63,745 nucleotides of DNA from JAJTHY01 sp964458795. GTDB taxonomy: Bacteria; Pseudomonadota; Alphaproteobacteria; Rickettsiales; Midichloriaceae. Each line of letters begins with the position of its first letter. The stretch's first letter is position 1. This document shows, in pieces, positions 19,001 through 27,445 of the stretch. The stretch is taken from contig CAYWJW010000002.1 in NCBI GenBank assembly GCA_964458795.1, forward strand, positions 1-63,745. Reading direction: 5' to 3'. A program made the position numbers and the translations under genes. The notes below the pieces were generated by a model, which ran no database searches, was not told the DNA's origin, and saw nothing but the letters and a program-made list of their open reading frames with translations.

Positions 19001-19407
19001 GTAAATCCAAAAGTTACAAGTTTGCTTATAAGCTCATCTCTATCCAGTACATCATTCTTGCGTGCACTCATATAGCTTTGAACTAATATGTTTTTTGGTA
19101 GAATTTTCTGCTTTAGGGCTTCTGGAGAAGTTACCACAATATTCTTTATCGCACCTTCACTCAGAGCAATAAGAGTAGCAATCCTTGAGTTTATAATGGG
19201 CTTGGAAGGAGAGATTCTTTCAAAGGGTAGCACATCATATGCTGGGAAACCGTGAACTCTTATATTCGGCACGAAGAACTTAAGTATATCTATGGTATCT
19301 TCAATATGTTCGTTTGGAACTATAAACAGCGAGTTCTGTGTCTCTGTAGTACGAGCAATTAGTCCTTCTGCTCCTGTCAAATAATGTTGCTGTCTTCTTT
19401 TAATCAT
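16030..19407 (-). CDS. mfd: Transcription-repair coupling factor Mfd
   Basis: SF2 translocase that removes stalled RNA polymerase and recruits UvrA. 1125 aa, usual length. The order is UvrB-like N-terminal domains; an RNA-polymerase-interacting region with LVVHIEHGIGRFEGL (about residue 460); helicase motif I GDVGFGKTEVALRAAF (about 610); IIDEEQHFG (motif II); LSATPIPRTL; QIRGRVGRS; and a C-terminal TRCF domain with LYRRIA. It starts 24 bp after the upstream membrane-protein gene. uvrC is elsewhere in the window. Confidence 0.97.
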   Translation of the reverse strand: MIKRRQQHYLTGAEGLIARTTETQNSLFIVPNEHIEDTIDILKFFVPNIRVHGFPAYDVLPFERISPSKPIINSRIATLIALSEGAIKNIVVTSPEALKQKILPKNILVQSYMSARKNDVLDRDELISKLVTFGFTRLVNACNASEFAVRGSIIDIVFEDGKNGYRIDFFGPRVESIRTFDPQTQKSLTHVDNIFFHPCDEVIITDNVLKNFTNTLRMNFGLSADALIEVFTNHRKTPGQENLLPFFYGELDSLFDYLNPNTTIFYPYDMDNILMQAEDTLTKLYNDRLKFKGNRDDRFFPSPELSEMYLSTSQVQENIGNSSHIMLNPFEDTKIYSRLRNFNIESKTISRASIEIFKEDVMNSLNKKTIIACFSDGSRQRLKGILAEYEMNGIELASFEDVGSLEAPMVGLACLPLEQGFGFDTLRIFSEQDLLGERLARKSKQKKFSGNVLRELASFQENELVVHIEHGIGRFEGLQTLVISGVVHDFVKLIYADGDKFYLPVENLELISRFGSSEDMELDKLGAANWQMRKAKLKNKIKIAAENLLKIAAERATIKSEVITPLSGIYDEFCNKFPYVETDDQLSAIDDVLNDLGSGKPMDRLVCGDVGFGKTEVALRAAFVTVASAAPCQVAVLVPTTLLARQHFATFTSRFDGFPIRIQQLSKFTSRNEVKRIKEELASGRIDVVIGTHALLAKDVKFKNLGLIIIDEEQHFGVGQKERLKEIKAHAHVLTLSATPIPRTLQLSLSGIKDLSIIATPPTDRLPIKTFVLPQDRLTIREAILREYYRGGRVFYVTPRTSYLDSIVEMLKEVIPEVKAQKAHGKVAAGELDKIMNDFYDAKFSVLVSTTIIESGLDIQNANTIIIDRAHMFGLSQLYQIRGRVGRSNTQAFSYLTYPETLRLSDVAEKRLQILQSFENLGAGFSIASHDMDLRGYGNLVGEEQSGHVKEVGAELYQHMLEEAIKNLKDEPVKSESIEEWSPNLNLKISVQIPEKYVPDTSLRLSLYRRIAAISEPQMLESFAAELIDRFGNLPSEAEHLIEIVKLKQLAKAACVDKLDVGEKGILITFRNNRPQSPDAVMAFISQNIGMVKVRENNKLLILGEFKDEVHIIKSVGNILQKLCP

Positions 19408-19431
19408 CTAATTACTTTAGTATCCTCTTCT

Positions 19432-21351
19432 TCATCTATTTACTCCTGTTGCCTTACCTTCTGCGGTTTCTTCCCCTCTATATACACTAGAAACCCATGT
19501 ATATCCATCGGAACAGTACTTTTGTACTACATTCATTTTATCTATAACCTTCGGATAAAAATGTATAGCTACAGCTGCAAAGGCGATAATTAGGGCGCTT
19601 GAGACGACATTGTGTGCAATTATACCAAAAATTAATGTGCCAAGACAGGTGGTAATAGGATAGTTCTGCTCCTGTACAGTGAGTCGTGTAGTATTACTCT
19701 CAAGCTGACCCCGGCCAAGCATATATTGCAAACTATCATGCATCTTCGTTAACTGAGCATAAAGTGGCAATATCTTATTCTGTATAATATCTCTAGTGTT
19801 ATGTTTTGCAGAAGCAGTCTCTTGTTTAGTTTCAATACATTCTGACTTCGCCTCATAAAAATCATTAAAGTCCTTTAATTTTTTTCTCCATAACTTATCA
19901 AGCTTATTAAAGCTAGACTCACTAGTATCAACTTCCTGGTTAAATTCGGAATTTTGGGCGGCCATACATTTATCAAAAGCCTCTTGAAAGACTGAAAAGC
20001 TAAGATTGCGTGATGGTGGTCTGGTAGTCTTTGCATTCTCTGGATAAATCTTTGAATATATAATATAGTTAGCAAGTTCAGCCATAATGTATGTAGTTTT
20101 TATATCTAAGCTTATGAATCCTTTTTCAATCAAATCGTATACTTTGAGCAGGAATAATTGTTTCTCTGGATCACATGCAAGTTCTGATAATATAGCTGCA
20201 AAATTACCTTCATTAAAAATACGTCTAGCAACTTCTACAAACTTCTGAGACCCCTCTTTATTGAAAGCTTTATATTCAAGAGGAATATTATCTAATTGCT
20301 CATATGTCGTACCAATATTGCTAAGTAATGAGCTAAACTGCAAGTTTTTCATCATGCTTGCAGAAGAAAGAATTTGCCTTTTAGTATAGCAGTACTTTTG
20401 CAACAATAACTTACGCTTTATGTATAAATCTTTATAACTTGGGCTCTTAAGACTATCATAATCCATCATATCACTTAAGCGATCGGTTAGTTCTTCTCCT
20501 TTCAAGTTTATAAGTATCCTTTCTGCAAATGACCCATTAAAATAGTCTCGGTCAATTATCAATCTATCTGTGCTAGGTAAACAACTTTTAAAAAAATCTA
20601 TTATGCACAAGGTAACAAAATACCCGGTCATAGCTGAAGATGCCATAAGCATAAGTCCTAGCAGTGGACTGACTTGTCGTATATACCAATTATTACTCAA
20701 GCTTTTATATTCATTGATGAAGTAACCAAGGAATAAGCCCAACCATCCATAGGTAAAGTTAAGTTTGGCATTTGGAGTTATCATGGTTATGTCTGGGCTA
20801 ATCGCTATAAAGTGTATGAGAATATCGGCAAATATCTCCTTTTTATACCCTATAGCATTGCGCCATAAAGAAAAGATGTGCTCTATGGCGGTTCTTGAAG
20901 GTTCCTCATATTCCTCACTAGTATCTAGTTTGAACTTATGATTAAGATCAAGCTTAGGATTTAGTAGCAGTAAGTGAATAATACTCGCGTACTCTTTGAG
21001 CTCCTGCGTATTTTTGCGTTCACTGAGAAATCTGATTGCTGAATCTAAAATCTCATCAAAGTTTTTATGAGGTATTTTGCTCTCATCGGCTTTAGTGGGG
21101 AAGCCATTCTTTACCAGATATGTATATGCGGCTATATTAAAGTCTTCAGGTTTCTGTATCTCTTTAAGCAAGCTTGTCTCATAACCACTCTTAGACAGAA
21201 ACAGCATGGGTTTAGAGAAATTGAAAGCTGCCCTTATCTTCTCCGGACTAGCAATCAGATTTTCCGGGTGTATTGTATGAAATTCTTTGATTTTTTCGAA
21301 TGTGCGGTCGGCAAAGGTGCTTGCTTCAACAGTACATGAAGTATCGTGCAT
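19432..21351 (-). CDS. Hypothetical 639-aa protein with membrane segments
   Basis: Not recognised. A soluble helical N-terminal half precedes a hydrophobic region around residues 195-255 (including GWLGLFLGYFI and LLGLMLMASSAMTGYFVTL). A charged helical middle (about 300-560) follows, then a final hydrophobic segment near 590-615 (TTCLGTLIFGIIA and SSALIIAFAAVAIHFYP) and a short hydrophilic tail. It lacks a typical cleavable signal peptide. It lies 24 bp upstream of mfd on the same strand and may share its transcript. The 200-bp gap to the divergent transporter gene should hold its promoter. Membrane topology suggests an inner-membrane or secreted host-membrane protein; neither can be decided from sequence. 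Confidence 0.7.
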   Translation of the reverse strand: MHDTSCTVEASTFADRTFEKIKEFHTIHPENLIASPEKIRAAFNFSKPMLFLSKSGYETSLLKEIQKPEDFNIAAYTYLVKNGFPTKADESKIPHKNFDEILDSAIRFLSERKNTQELKEYASIIHLLLLNPKLDLNHKFKLDTSEEYEEPSRTAIEHIFSLWRNAIGYKKEIFADILIHFIAISPDITMITPNAKLNFTYGWLGLFLGYFINEYKSLSNNWYIRQVSPLLGLMLMASSAMTGYFVTLCIIDFFKSCLPSTDRLIIDRDYFNGSFAERILINLKGEELTDRLSDMMDYDSLKSPSYKDLYIKRKLLLQKYCYTKRQILSSASMMKNLQFSSLLSNIGTTYEQLDNIPLEYKAFNKEGSQKFVEVARRIFNEGNFAAILSELACDPEKQLFLLKVYDLIEKGFISLDIKTTYIMAELANYIIYSKIYPENAKTTRPPSRNLSFSVFQEAFDKCMAAQNSEFNQEVDTSESSFNKLDKLWRKKLKDFNDFYEAKSECIETKQETASAKHNTRDIIQNKILPLYAQLTKMHDSLQYMLGRGQLESNTTRLTVQEQNYPITTCLGTLIFGIIAHNVVSSALIIAFAAVAIHFYPKVIDKMNVVQKYCSDGYTWVSSVYRGEETAEGKATGVNR

Positions 21352-21553
21352 ATAAACCTCTTAATTCATTTTTAGTAAGTATAGCAATCTCAGAGTACAG
21401 TGTGGAAGTACCTAACACAAATAAATTTAGCGCTTCTGTGAGTGGCGTATAATCTTGTGTTTTGCCTGTTTCCAACATTTTTGAACTAGACAAATTAATT
21501 AAACTCTTATAGAATGCACAGGCTTTAATGAATGGTAAAAATAGTAAACTTTT

Positions 21554-22330
21554 GTGGATAGCATTGTAATCACATTCTTCAGCAATCTGGGGTCACCTAT
21601 TAATAGTGGACTGCTTTCGGTATTCTTATTGCTATTTTGCTTTGGATGTATACTCACACTCTGGTGGTTGTGGCAAGAAGCTGGATTATATTTATATAAT
21701 ATTATGGCGATTATAATCGCTAATATTCAGGTGCTCAAAACTACCCCATTTCTATTAACCGGTGAACCAGTGGCTCTAGGAACCCTCTTTTTTGCTACTA
21801 CCTTTACGGTTAGTGATATCCTTACCGAACATAGGGGAGTTAAGTCAGCTCAATTAGGGGTTAAGCTAAGTTTAACTGCCCAAATACTAATGACTGTTTT
21901 TATGGTGGTTACTCTAATTTATCCACCAGAAACTGGTGACTTCAAGGGGTTAAATGATGCGGGAGGGCTTGCAAACCCCATTCAATACGCGATGTTTATT
22001 ATTTTTGCACCTTCCATAAGATTGTTGGTTGCTAGCCTATCCTCATACTACCTAAGCCAAGTACTAGATATCTACTTGTTTAAGCTGATAAAAGATTTAA
22101 CTCATAAAAAGTTTTTATGGCTACGATTTAATATATCTACTATGGTATCAGGCTTGTTTGATAACATTATGTTTAGCACACTTGCTTGGGTGTTGTTGAG
22201 CCCTGCGCCTGTTACCTTCCACACTCTGGTATTTACCTATATACTGGGCACTTATGGAGCAAGAGTTATAGTGAGTATAACGTCAACTCCGGTAATGTAT
22301 CTAAGCTATAAATTAAAAAGAACTCATTAA
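21554..22330 (+). CDS. Queuosine precursor transporter (YhhQ/DUF165 family)
   Basis: 258-aa multi-pass membrane protein with about six hydrophobic segments. The region with MAIIIANIQVLKT, GEPVALGTLFFATTFTVSDI and LTEHRGVKSAQLGV is the YhhQ/QPTR hallmark; these proteins import queuine or preQ1/preQ0. The apparent start is GTG at 21554 with a weak ribosome-binding site. It sits 2 bp before tgt, which inserts the imported base into tRNA. That pairing supports salvage of a queuosine precursor from the host. Confidence 0.87.
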   Translation: MDSIVITFFSNLGSPINSGLLSVFLLLFCFGCILTLWWLWQEAGLYLYNIMAIIIANIQVLKTTPFLLTGEPVALGTLFFATTFTVSDILTEHRGVKSAQLGVKLSLTAQILMTVFMVVTLIYPPETGDFKGLNDAGGLANPIQYAMFIIFAPSIRLLVASLSSYYLSQVLDIYLFKLIKDLTHKKFLWLRFNISTMVSGLFDNIMFSTLAWVLLSPAPVTFHTLVFTYILGTYGARVIVSITSTPVMYLSYKLKRTH

Positions 22331-22332
22331 TT

Positions 22333-23532
22333 ATGTTTAACTTTACTTATCAAAAGCCTAACCCACAAAGTCGAGCTAGGATTGGCAAACTCACAACTCC
22401 GCATGGAGTTATCGATACACCTGCTTTTATCTTCTGTGCTACTAAAGCTTCGATAAAAGGAGTAACGCCCTTGCAGATGAAGGCTGAAAACACGCAAATT
22501 ATATTATCTAATACTTACCACTTGATGTTACAACCTGGAGGAGAAGTAGTAGAGCATTTAGGTGGTCTTCATAAGTTTATGGGATGGGATGGTCCAATGC
22601 TTACAGACTCAGGTGGGTATCAAATATTTAGCCTTGGTCATGGTTCAGTTTCTCAGGAGATCAAGGGTAGGCGACAGTCGTCAGATGAGAGACGCAAGAG
22701 TCTAGTGAAAATAAGCGAGGAGGGCGCAATCTTCCGTTCTTATACCGATGGGAGTAAGCAAATGCTAACACCTGAACGATCCATCCAGATACAAAAGCAA
22801 CTTGGTGCCGATTTAATTGTAGTGTTAGATGAGTGCACACCCTACCATGTTACTAAAAACTATACGCGTCGCTCGATGGAGATGAGCCATCGTTGGGCAC
22901 TGCGATCTTTAAATGAGTTCAATCGAATAAACAATGGATCCCAGCAACTTTATGGCATAGTCCAAGGCGGAGTCTATGAAGATCTGCGCAACGAGGCTAT
23001 CGACTTTGTAAACTCTACTGATTTTTTCGGTCATGCGATAGGTGGTTCGCTCGGTGCACTTAAGGAACAGATGTATGAAATTGTTGATTATACTTCTAGA
23101 CGGCTATCCCCTTCTCGCCCAATACATTTACTTGGAATAGGTGGGATTAGAGATATATTTTCTGGGGTAAAGCAAGGCATAGATACCTTTGATTGTGTGC
23201 ACCCAACCCGCCTAGCCCGTCATGGTGGCGCTCTTATAAAAGGAGGTGAGGATACGGGGCGTGAGCACATAAACCTCAAAAATAGTCGCTTTAAAATGGA
23301 TAAAAATCCCATAGAAGAAGGGTGTGGATGCCATACTTGCACGAACTACAGCCGCTCATATATCCATCATCTGATAAAAGCACAGGAACTACTAGCAATG
23401 TCGCTTATATCTATACACAATATAAGGTTCATGAACCGTTGCCTCGCAGCAATTAGAACAGGAATCAAAGAAGGTGAGTTGGAGAGTGTTGAGAAAGAAT
23501 GGTTGCCATCTACAAATAATCATACTATCTGA
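22333..23532 (+). CDS. tgt: Queuine tRNA-ribosyltransferase
   Basis: Exchanges G34 for a queuosine precursor in GUN-anticodon tRNAs. 399 aa. Seen: LSNTYHLMLQPG, the general acid/base region TDSGGYQIFSLG (about residues 95-106), a VVLDECTPY segment near 158, VHPTRLARHGGA after the nucleophile-bearing GIDTFDCV, and the zinc site CGCHTCTNYSRSYIHH near 335. It is cotranscribed with the upstream transporter. The 3' end overlaps convergent bolA by 8 bp. Confidence 0.96.
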   Translation: MFNFTYQKPNPQSRARIGKLTTPHGVIDTPAFIFCATKASIKGVTPLQMKAENTQIILSNTYHLMLQPGGEVVEHLGGLHKFMGWDGPMLTDSGGYQIFSLGHGSVSQEIKGRRQSSDERRKSLVKISEEGAIFRSYTDGSKQMLTPERSIQIQKQLGADLIVVLDECTPYHVTKNYTRRSMEMSHRWALRSLNEFNRINNGSQQLYGIVQGGVYEDLRNEAIDFVNSTDFFGHAIGGSLGALKEQMYEIVDYTSRRLSPSRPIHLLGIGGIRDIFSGVKQGIDTFDCVHPTRLARHGGALIKGGEDTGREHINLKNSRFKMDKNPIEEGCGCHTCTNYSRSYIHHLIKAQELLAMSLISIHNIRFMNRCLAAIRTGIKEGELESVEKEWLPSTNNHTI

Positions 23533-23770
23533 TCTCAATTGATATGGCGTGTAGTTCAGACACTATATTGCCTAGAGCATCATATACAGCTCTGTGCGCC
23601 TGAAGCAAAGATAGCTTATCAAAACTTGAGCTACGTATTATGATTTTAAAATGGCTTTCTGTGCCCTCTACATGGCCTGCATGACCTATATGTTTATGAG
23701 ATTCATCTATAACTTCTAAGAGAGTAATTGGGAACGCAAGCTTTAATTTTTGAATAATTCTATCACGCAT
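23525..23770 (-). CDS. bolA: BolA-family protein
   Basis: 81 aa from ATG 23770, a start that leaves a 1-bp gap to ubiH and gives the canonical N-terminus MRDRIIQKLKLAF. The frame extends 9 codons upstream, but that would overlap ubiH. The core includes LLEVIDESHKHIGHAG (conserved HxGH-like region), ESHFKIIIRSSSF and LQAHRAVYDAL. BolA proteins act with monothiol glutaredoxins in Fe-S/iron handling. Last gene of a four-gene minus-strand run. Confidence 0.92.
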   Translation of the reverse strand: MRDRIIQKLKLAFPITLLEVIDESHKHIGHAGHVEGTESHFKIIIRSSSFDKLSLLQAHRAVYDALGNIVSELHAISIEIR

Positions 23771-23771
23771 G

Positions 23772-24941
23772 TTATATCTCCAAAAATCCTGAGGCATAAA
23801 GCATGAAGAGCTTTTTTAGTGCTGGAATTTGCTCTACTACATCAAGCCCAATAGATCTAAAGCACTTTAATAAAGCAATGTTATTGGAAAACAATGCATT
23901 TAATAAGTTAGTGGACTCAATCATAACTTGATTATCGACACAGCGGGCTTTCAAATAAGATGAAAGCTTCGCATTTGCTCCTACATCAAGGCCTAGATCT
24001 GCAGATTCTATTATTTGTGTTACTACATAGTCAAAGTCTCTTACGCTTAAATTCAAGCCTTGCCCAGCAAGCGGATGAATCGCATGTAATGCGTCGCCAA
24101 GGAGATAAAATCTGCCCTTTGAATAGGAGGTTGCATATTTAAGCTCAAGTGGGTATCCTTTGAGAACACTTTTTAGAGTGAGATTGCCTAAGTAAGAGCC
24201 AAGGCGTTCATATATTAGAGATACTTGTTCCCTTGGGCTGAGGGAGAGTACGGTATGTGCTAGATCCGTTTGTAAAGTCCAAACTAATGATGACTCATGT
24301 CCTCCTATTTTAGGCAGTATCGCAAAAGGACCTTGTGGAGTAAAATTTTCAATAGCTATACCATCATGGCTTAATTCATGTGCAATATCGCATATAATAG
24401 CAAGTTGGCCATAGTTTTTGATTTCTGTTTCAATTCCAAGCAAACCCTTACTTGCTGAATTTTTGCCATCACATACCAAAGCTATATTAGCTCGATATGT
24501 GCCGCGCTCAGTAATTACCTGTGCAGTATCTATTTGTGGTATAACATCCAAAATCTTGCATTGTTCGATAAGCTCAAGGCCATCTGTTGTCTGTGCCAAA
24601 TTTAGTAATTGTTTATGCAAGACACTTTCTTCAACCATAGCTCCAAAGTGGTGCATCTTTAAATCGTTAGGGTTGAAATCCAAGTATGAGGTACTACCAA
24701 ATTCCATAACGCGTATATGAGTTATGTTTTGTCCAAGAGAGGCAATATCAAGGCTAGCGTGGGTATTAATAATTCTACGGCTACCCTCTGATATAGCAAA
24801 CAGTCTGCATGGAGATGATGCTCTTGACATGTCTTCAAAGCTGCCTCGCTCAAGTATTACGGTTCTAAGCCCTTGTTTAGCGAGTGCTATACCTGAAAGT
24901 AAACCTAGATAACTTCCTCCTATAACAATAACATCCCACAT
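23772..24941 (-). CDS. UbiH/UbiF-family FAD-dependent hydroxylase
   Basis: Class A flavoprotein monooxygenase of ubiquinone ring hydroxylation. 389 aa. Rossmann motif VIVIGGSYLGLLSGIALAKQG is at residues 4-24 (the third Gly of GxGxxG is present as GLL-SG context), the mid-domain DG motif reads ALVCDGKNS near 160, and the FAD-ribityl motif is LLGDALHAIHPLAGQGLNL (about residue 275). The regiospecificity (UbiH, UbiF, UbiI or UbiL) cannot be set from sequence. It abuts the ankyrin gene with no gap and bolA by 1 bp. Confidence 0.88.
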   Translation of the reverse strand: MWDVIVIGGSYLGLLSGIALAKQGLRTVILERGSFEDMSRASSPCRLFAISEGSRRIINTHASLDIASLGQNITHIRVMEFGSTSYLDFNPNDLKMHHFGAMVEESVLHKQLLNLAQTTDGLELIEQCKILDVIPQIDTAQVITERGTYRANIALVCDGKNSASKGLLGIETEIKNYGQLAIICDIAHELSHDGIAIENFTPQGPFAILPKIGGHESSLVWTLQTDLAHTVLSLSPREQVSLIYERLGSYLGNLTLKSVLKGYPLELKYATSYSKGRFYLLGDALHAIHPLAGQGLNLSVRDFDYVVTQIIESADLGLDVGANAKLSSYLKARCVDNQVMIESTNLLNALFSNNIALLKCFRSIGLDVVEQIPALKKLFMLYASGFLEI

Positions 24942-26552
24942 CTAATCAGCTATCTCTTTTGGTAAAATTATAAGTGGAGCTAAAGGTGCTGATACTGGAG
25001 CATCAGGTGCTACATCTGTATCGAGCTTTGGCAATGGTTTTTCATTTATTGATGTTTGTGTAATATCAGATTCTACCTCAATAACCTCTGAGCAGCTACC
25101 TTCCGTGCTAGACTTTGAGAATGCGTTAGATATTGAATTTTTTATACGTCCGAAGAAACTTGTTGTCTCGTTATTTTGAGGGCTAACCATCTCCCCACAA
25201 ATTTGATGCGATGATTGATCTTTACACATATGTGGCTTATCAAGGGTGGTTGGAGTATTATAAAGATGCAGTCCTCTATGCATTTTATGATGGGGTTTTT
25301 GAGGTGACTTATTACGGATATTCTTGATGGTTGTATGTGATCTCGTATTATGCAAAGTGTGATGATGCACATGTTTATGGGTAGACTTCTTTGGACGGCT
25401 CACTCCATGCTCGAGTTCATATTTTATGGTATATGTGTCTATCAACAGTACAAGGTCGGCATTCATACATCTAGTTGCGCAGTCAATAGCTGTCATACAA
25501 TTCTTATTAACTATCAATGGATTAGCGCAGTGCGATAGAATGAGCGCAACCAGTTCTTTAGAGCCTGAACATGCTGCTAATAATAATGCAGTATCTCCAT
25601 TATTATTTTGAGCATCAATTCTCGCGCCTTTACGAATAGCAAGTGATACGCCGATATATGATCCAGAGGCTGCAAAATCAAGCAGAGCTTTATCAAACTC
25701 AGCCTGGGTAGTAAGACGACTTATTATAATTGAAACTCTTTGATTCTCTGGAAGGTAATCCAGAGGTTTTTTGCCACTATAATCTATCTTATCCATATTG
25801 GCGCCATTATCCAACAAAAACATAATTACTGGATAATCTTGGTTTCTTGCTGCGATATGCAGTGCAGTACTACCAGTATTATCTGCAAGGTTAACATCTG
25901 CACCTCTTAGAACTAAATATCTTACTATATTGCCTGACCGATTCTTTGTTGCTACCATGAGAGGTGTTATACCGGGTCCCCTAAGTTTGCCATTTATATC
26001 TGCTCCACGTTCAAGCAAACTTGATATGGCGCCAATGTCTTCTTTGTCTGCTGCGGAGAATAAAAGCCTGGTAAAATCTCCTTGATAAGTGACTCCCGGT
26101 AAGTGATTGTTCGGCTTAGCATATCGCTCTTTTTGAAAAAATGGTGATGGTATTTTCTCTCTGTAGTCATATACCTTGCGATTTTTAAACTCTTTTACTC
26201 GGCTGGTTGTTGCGGCCTTTAAATTAAGGTTGTCTCCAAGAATGGTTTCAAGTGGTGCATCTTCAGGTTTGTTGGTTACTGGAGTATTTTTGTCAATCAA
26301 CGTAACCGGTTTTATGGATTGATCGGATACTTTGGATTTAGAGTAAACCAGAGATTGATCTGGTGGTGGAAATGCTTTATTAAGCGGATGATTTGCTATT
26401 GCAGAGTTATCAATTGAATCAGCTGTAGGATGGGGTTTCTGACTAAAAGCCTCGAAATCTGACCATGTATCAGATGATGGTATGGAGCTTGGTGCTGCAA
26501 AAGCAAGATTTGTGAATGCCAACACCGCAGATATGGTTAATATATTTCTCAT
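24942..26552 (-). CDS. Exported ankyrin-repeat protein
   Basis: 536 aa with a clear signal peptide (MRNILTISAVLAFTNLAFA, cleavage before Ala20). A low-complexity region (20-150) precedes ankyrin repeats at about 155-370, for example GITPLMVATKNRSGNIVRYL, GSTALHIAARNQDYPVIMFL and GDTALLLAACSGSKELVALI. The C-terminal part is basic and His-rich (about 385-425), then acidic/Pro-rich. The Sec signal points to the periplasm or beyond rather than direct type IV secretion. It sits between popZ-like and ubiH genes with gaps of 7 and 0 bp, so it is in their operon. The partner is unknown. Confidence 0.87.
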   Translation of the reverse strand: MRNILTISAVLAFTNLAFAAPSSIPSSDTWSDFEAFSQKPHPTADSIDNSAIANHPLNKAFPPPDQSLVYSKSKVSDQSIKPVTLIDKNTPVTNKPEDAPLETILGDNLNLKAATTSRVKEFKNRKVYDYREKIPSPFFQKERYAKPNNHLPGVTYQGDFTRLLFSAADKEDIGAISSLLERGADINGKLRGPGITPLMVATKNRSGNIVRYLVLRGADVNLADNTGSTALHIAARNQDYPVIMFLLDNGANMDKIDYSGKKPLDYLPENQRVSIIISRLTTQAEFDKALLDFAASGSYIGVSLAIRKGARIDAQNNNGDTALLLAACSGSKELVALILSHCANPLIVNKNCMTAIDCATRCMNADLVLLIDTYTIKYELEHGVSRPKKSTHKHVHHHTLHNTRSHTTIKNIRNKSPQKPHHKMHRGLHLYNTPTTLDKPHMCKDQSSHQICGEMVSPQNNETTSFFGRIKNSISNAFSKSSTEGSCSEVIEVESDITQTSINEKPLPKLDTDVAPDAPVSAPLAPLIILPKEIAD

Positions 26553-26559
26553 CTATACG

Positions 26560-27129
26560 TCACTTCGGCATTATACGTTTTATCTCATCTTCTACTATGG
26601 ACTTAACCATATTTTCTAAATTATTATTGAGCCACTTCTGCAGTTCACTTTTAAGCAATAAAATAACAACATCTTCCAGAGTTGTAGACTCTGACACTGA
26701 ATGGTTTTCTGAGTTTTTTTGCATATCACTTGCTATAATATTTAGCATTTGTGCTATTGCAGATGTGGCTGCAGTAGCTACGTCTGCCCGTACTAATGGT
26801 TGCGTGGCTGCGCTGGTCTGCGCTACTCTGCCTTTAGCCTTATTAATGTCAGTAACAGGTTGATCTAAGATATCCGGAACATCAGGTAATCTTCGAGCCT
26901 GTGTGGAGTTAGATCGGTCGTTTATTATCTTGTTGCGTCTATCCTCACCCCTATCATTCGCTGCAGTAACCTTTAGTCCTTCTTCAATCCGTTCGGTTAG
27001 AATTAGCACGTTATTTGATGCATATGGGTTGTTTATTATATCTTTGATGTTGCTTAAAATCTGACTAATGTTCTCACCAGACTCTGCGGCCTCTTCTATT
27101 TTCTCTAATTTTTCACTAGTGTTTGACAT
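26560..27129 (-). CDS. PopZ-family polar organizing protein (DUF2497)
   Basis: 189 aa. The long N-terminal and central part is polar and disordered-looking (acidic N-terminus, then Ser/Asn/Ala-rich). The C-terminal block, LEDVVILLLKSELQKWLNNN then LENMVKSIVEDEIKRIM (about residues 150-187), matches the oligomerisation domain of alphaproteobacterial PopZ/DUF2497. In Caulobacter PopZ forms a polar hub that tethers ParB-parS. The window also has parA, parB and parS, so a polar anchoring role is reasonable. First gene of the run with the ankyrin, ubiH-type and bolA genes. Confidence 0.78.
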   Translation of the reverse strand: MSNTSEKLEKIEEAAESGENISQILSNIKDIINNPYASNNVLILTERIEEGLKVTAANDRGEDRRNKIINDRSNSTQARRLPDVPDILDQPVTDINKAKGRVAQTSAATQPLVRADVATAATSAIAQMLNIIASDMQKNSENHSVSESTTLEDVVILLLKSELQKWLNNNLENMVKSIVEDEIKRIMPK

Positions 27130-27215
27130 AATATAACTGAATTCAAAATCATATAAAATTTTTAACAGTTAGACTCTACTAAGTCCAACTCTTTTAAGTA
27201 AAAAATTAGGCATTG

Positions 27216-27430
27216 CTAACTTAATATAGATAGCCAATTATTCCATTTCAACATAAGAGTCTGCATATAATATTCCAGCATTTGCTTTGATTTACTACAT
27301 CGCTTTCCTCTGTGATGCATCTTTGCGAGAAAATGTCTGAACATACTATCAGAGTCCTCAACTATTTCAGCGAGTTTAAATATGCTTTATGAAGCGATTT
27401 ACTATCTCCCTTTTTTTGGTTTTCTAACAT
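27216..27430 (-). pseudogene. IS1-type transposase C-terminal remnant, frameshifted
   Basis: In the 316-bp gap between two genes the minus strand can be read as MLENQKKGDSKSLHKAYLNS from 27430. After a frame change it continues from 27371 to a TAG at 27216 with EIVEDSDSMFRHFLAKMHHR, then GKRCSKSKQMLEYYMQTLML and KWNNW. This pattern (N/S-x-FRHxLAR, K-x-YSKS, LLxxKWN) matches the C-terminal end of IS1-family (InsB-like) transposases. No inverted repeats were found. The popZ-like gene promoter must lie within or beside it. Confidence 0.5.
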
Positions 27431-27445
27431 ACTATTTATCTTAAA

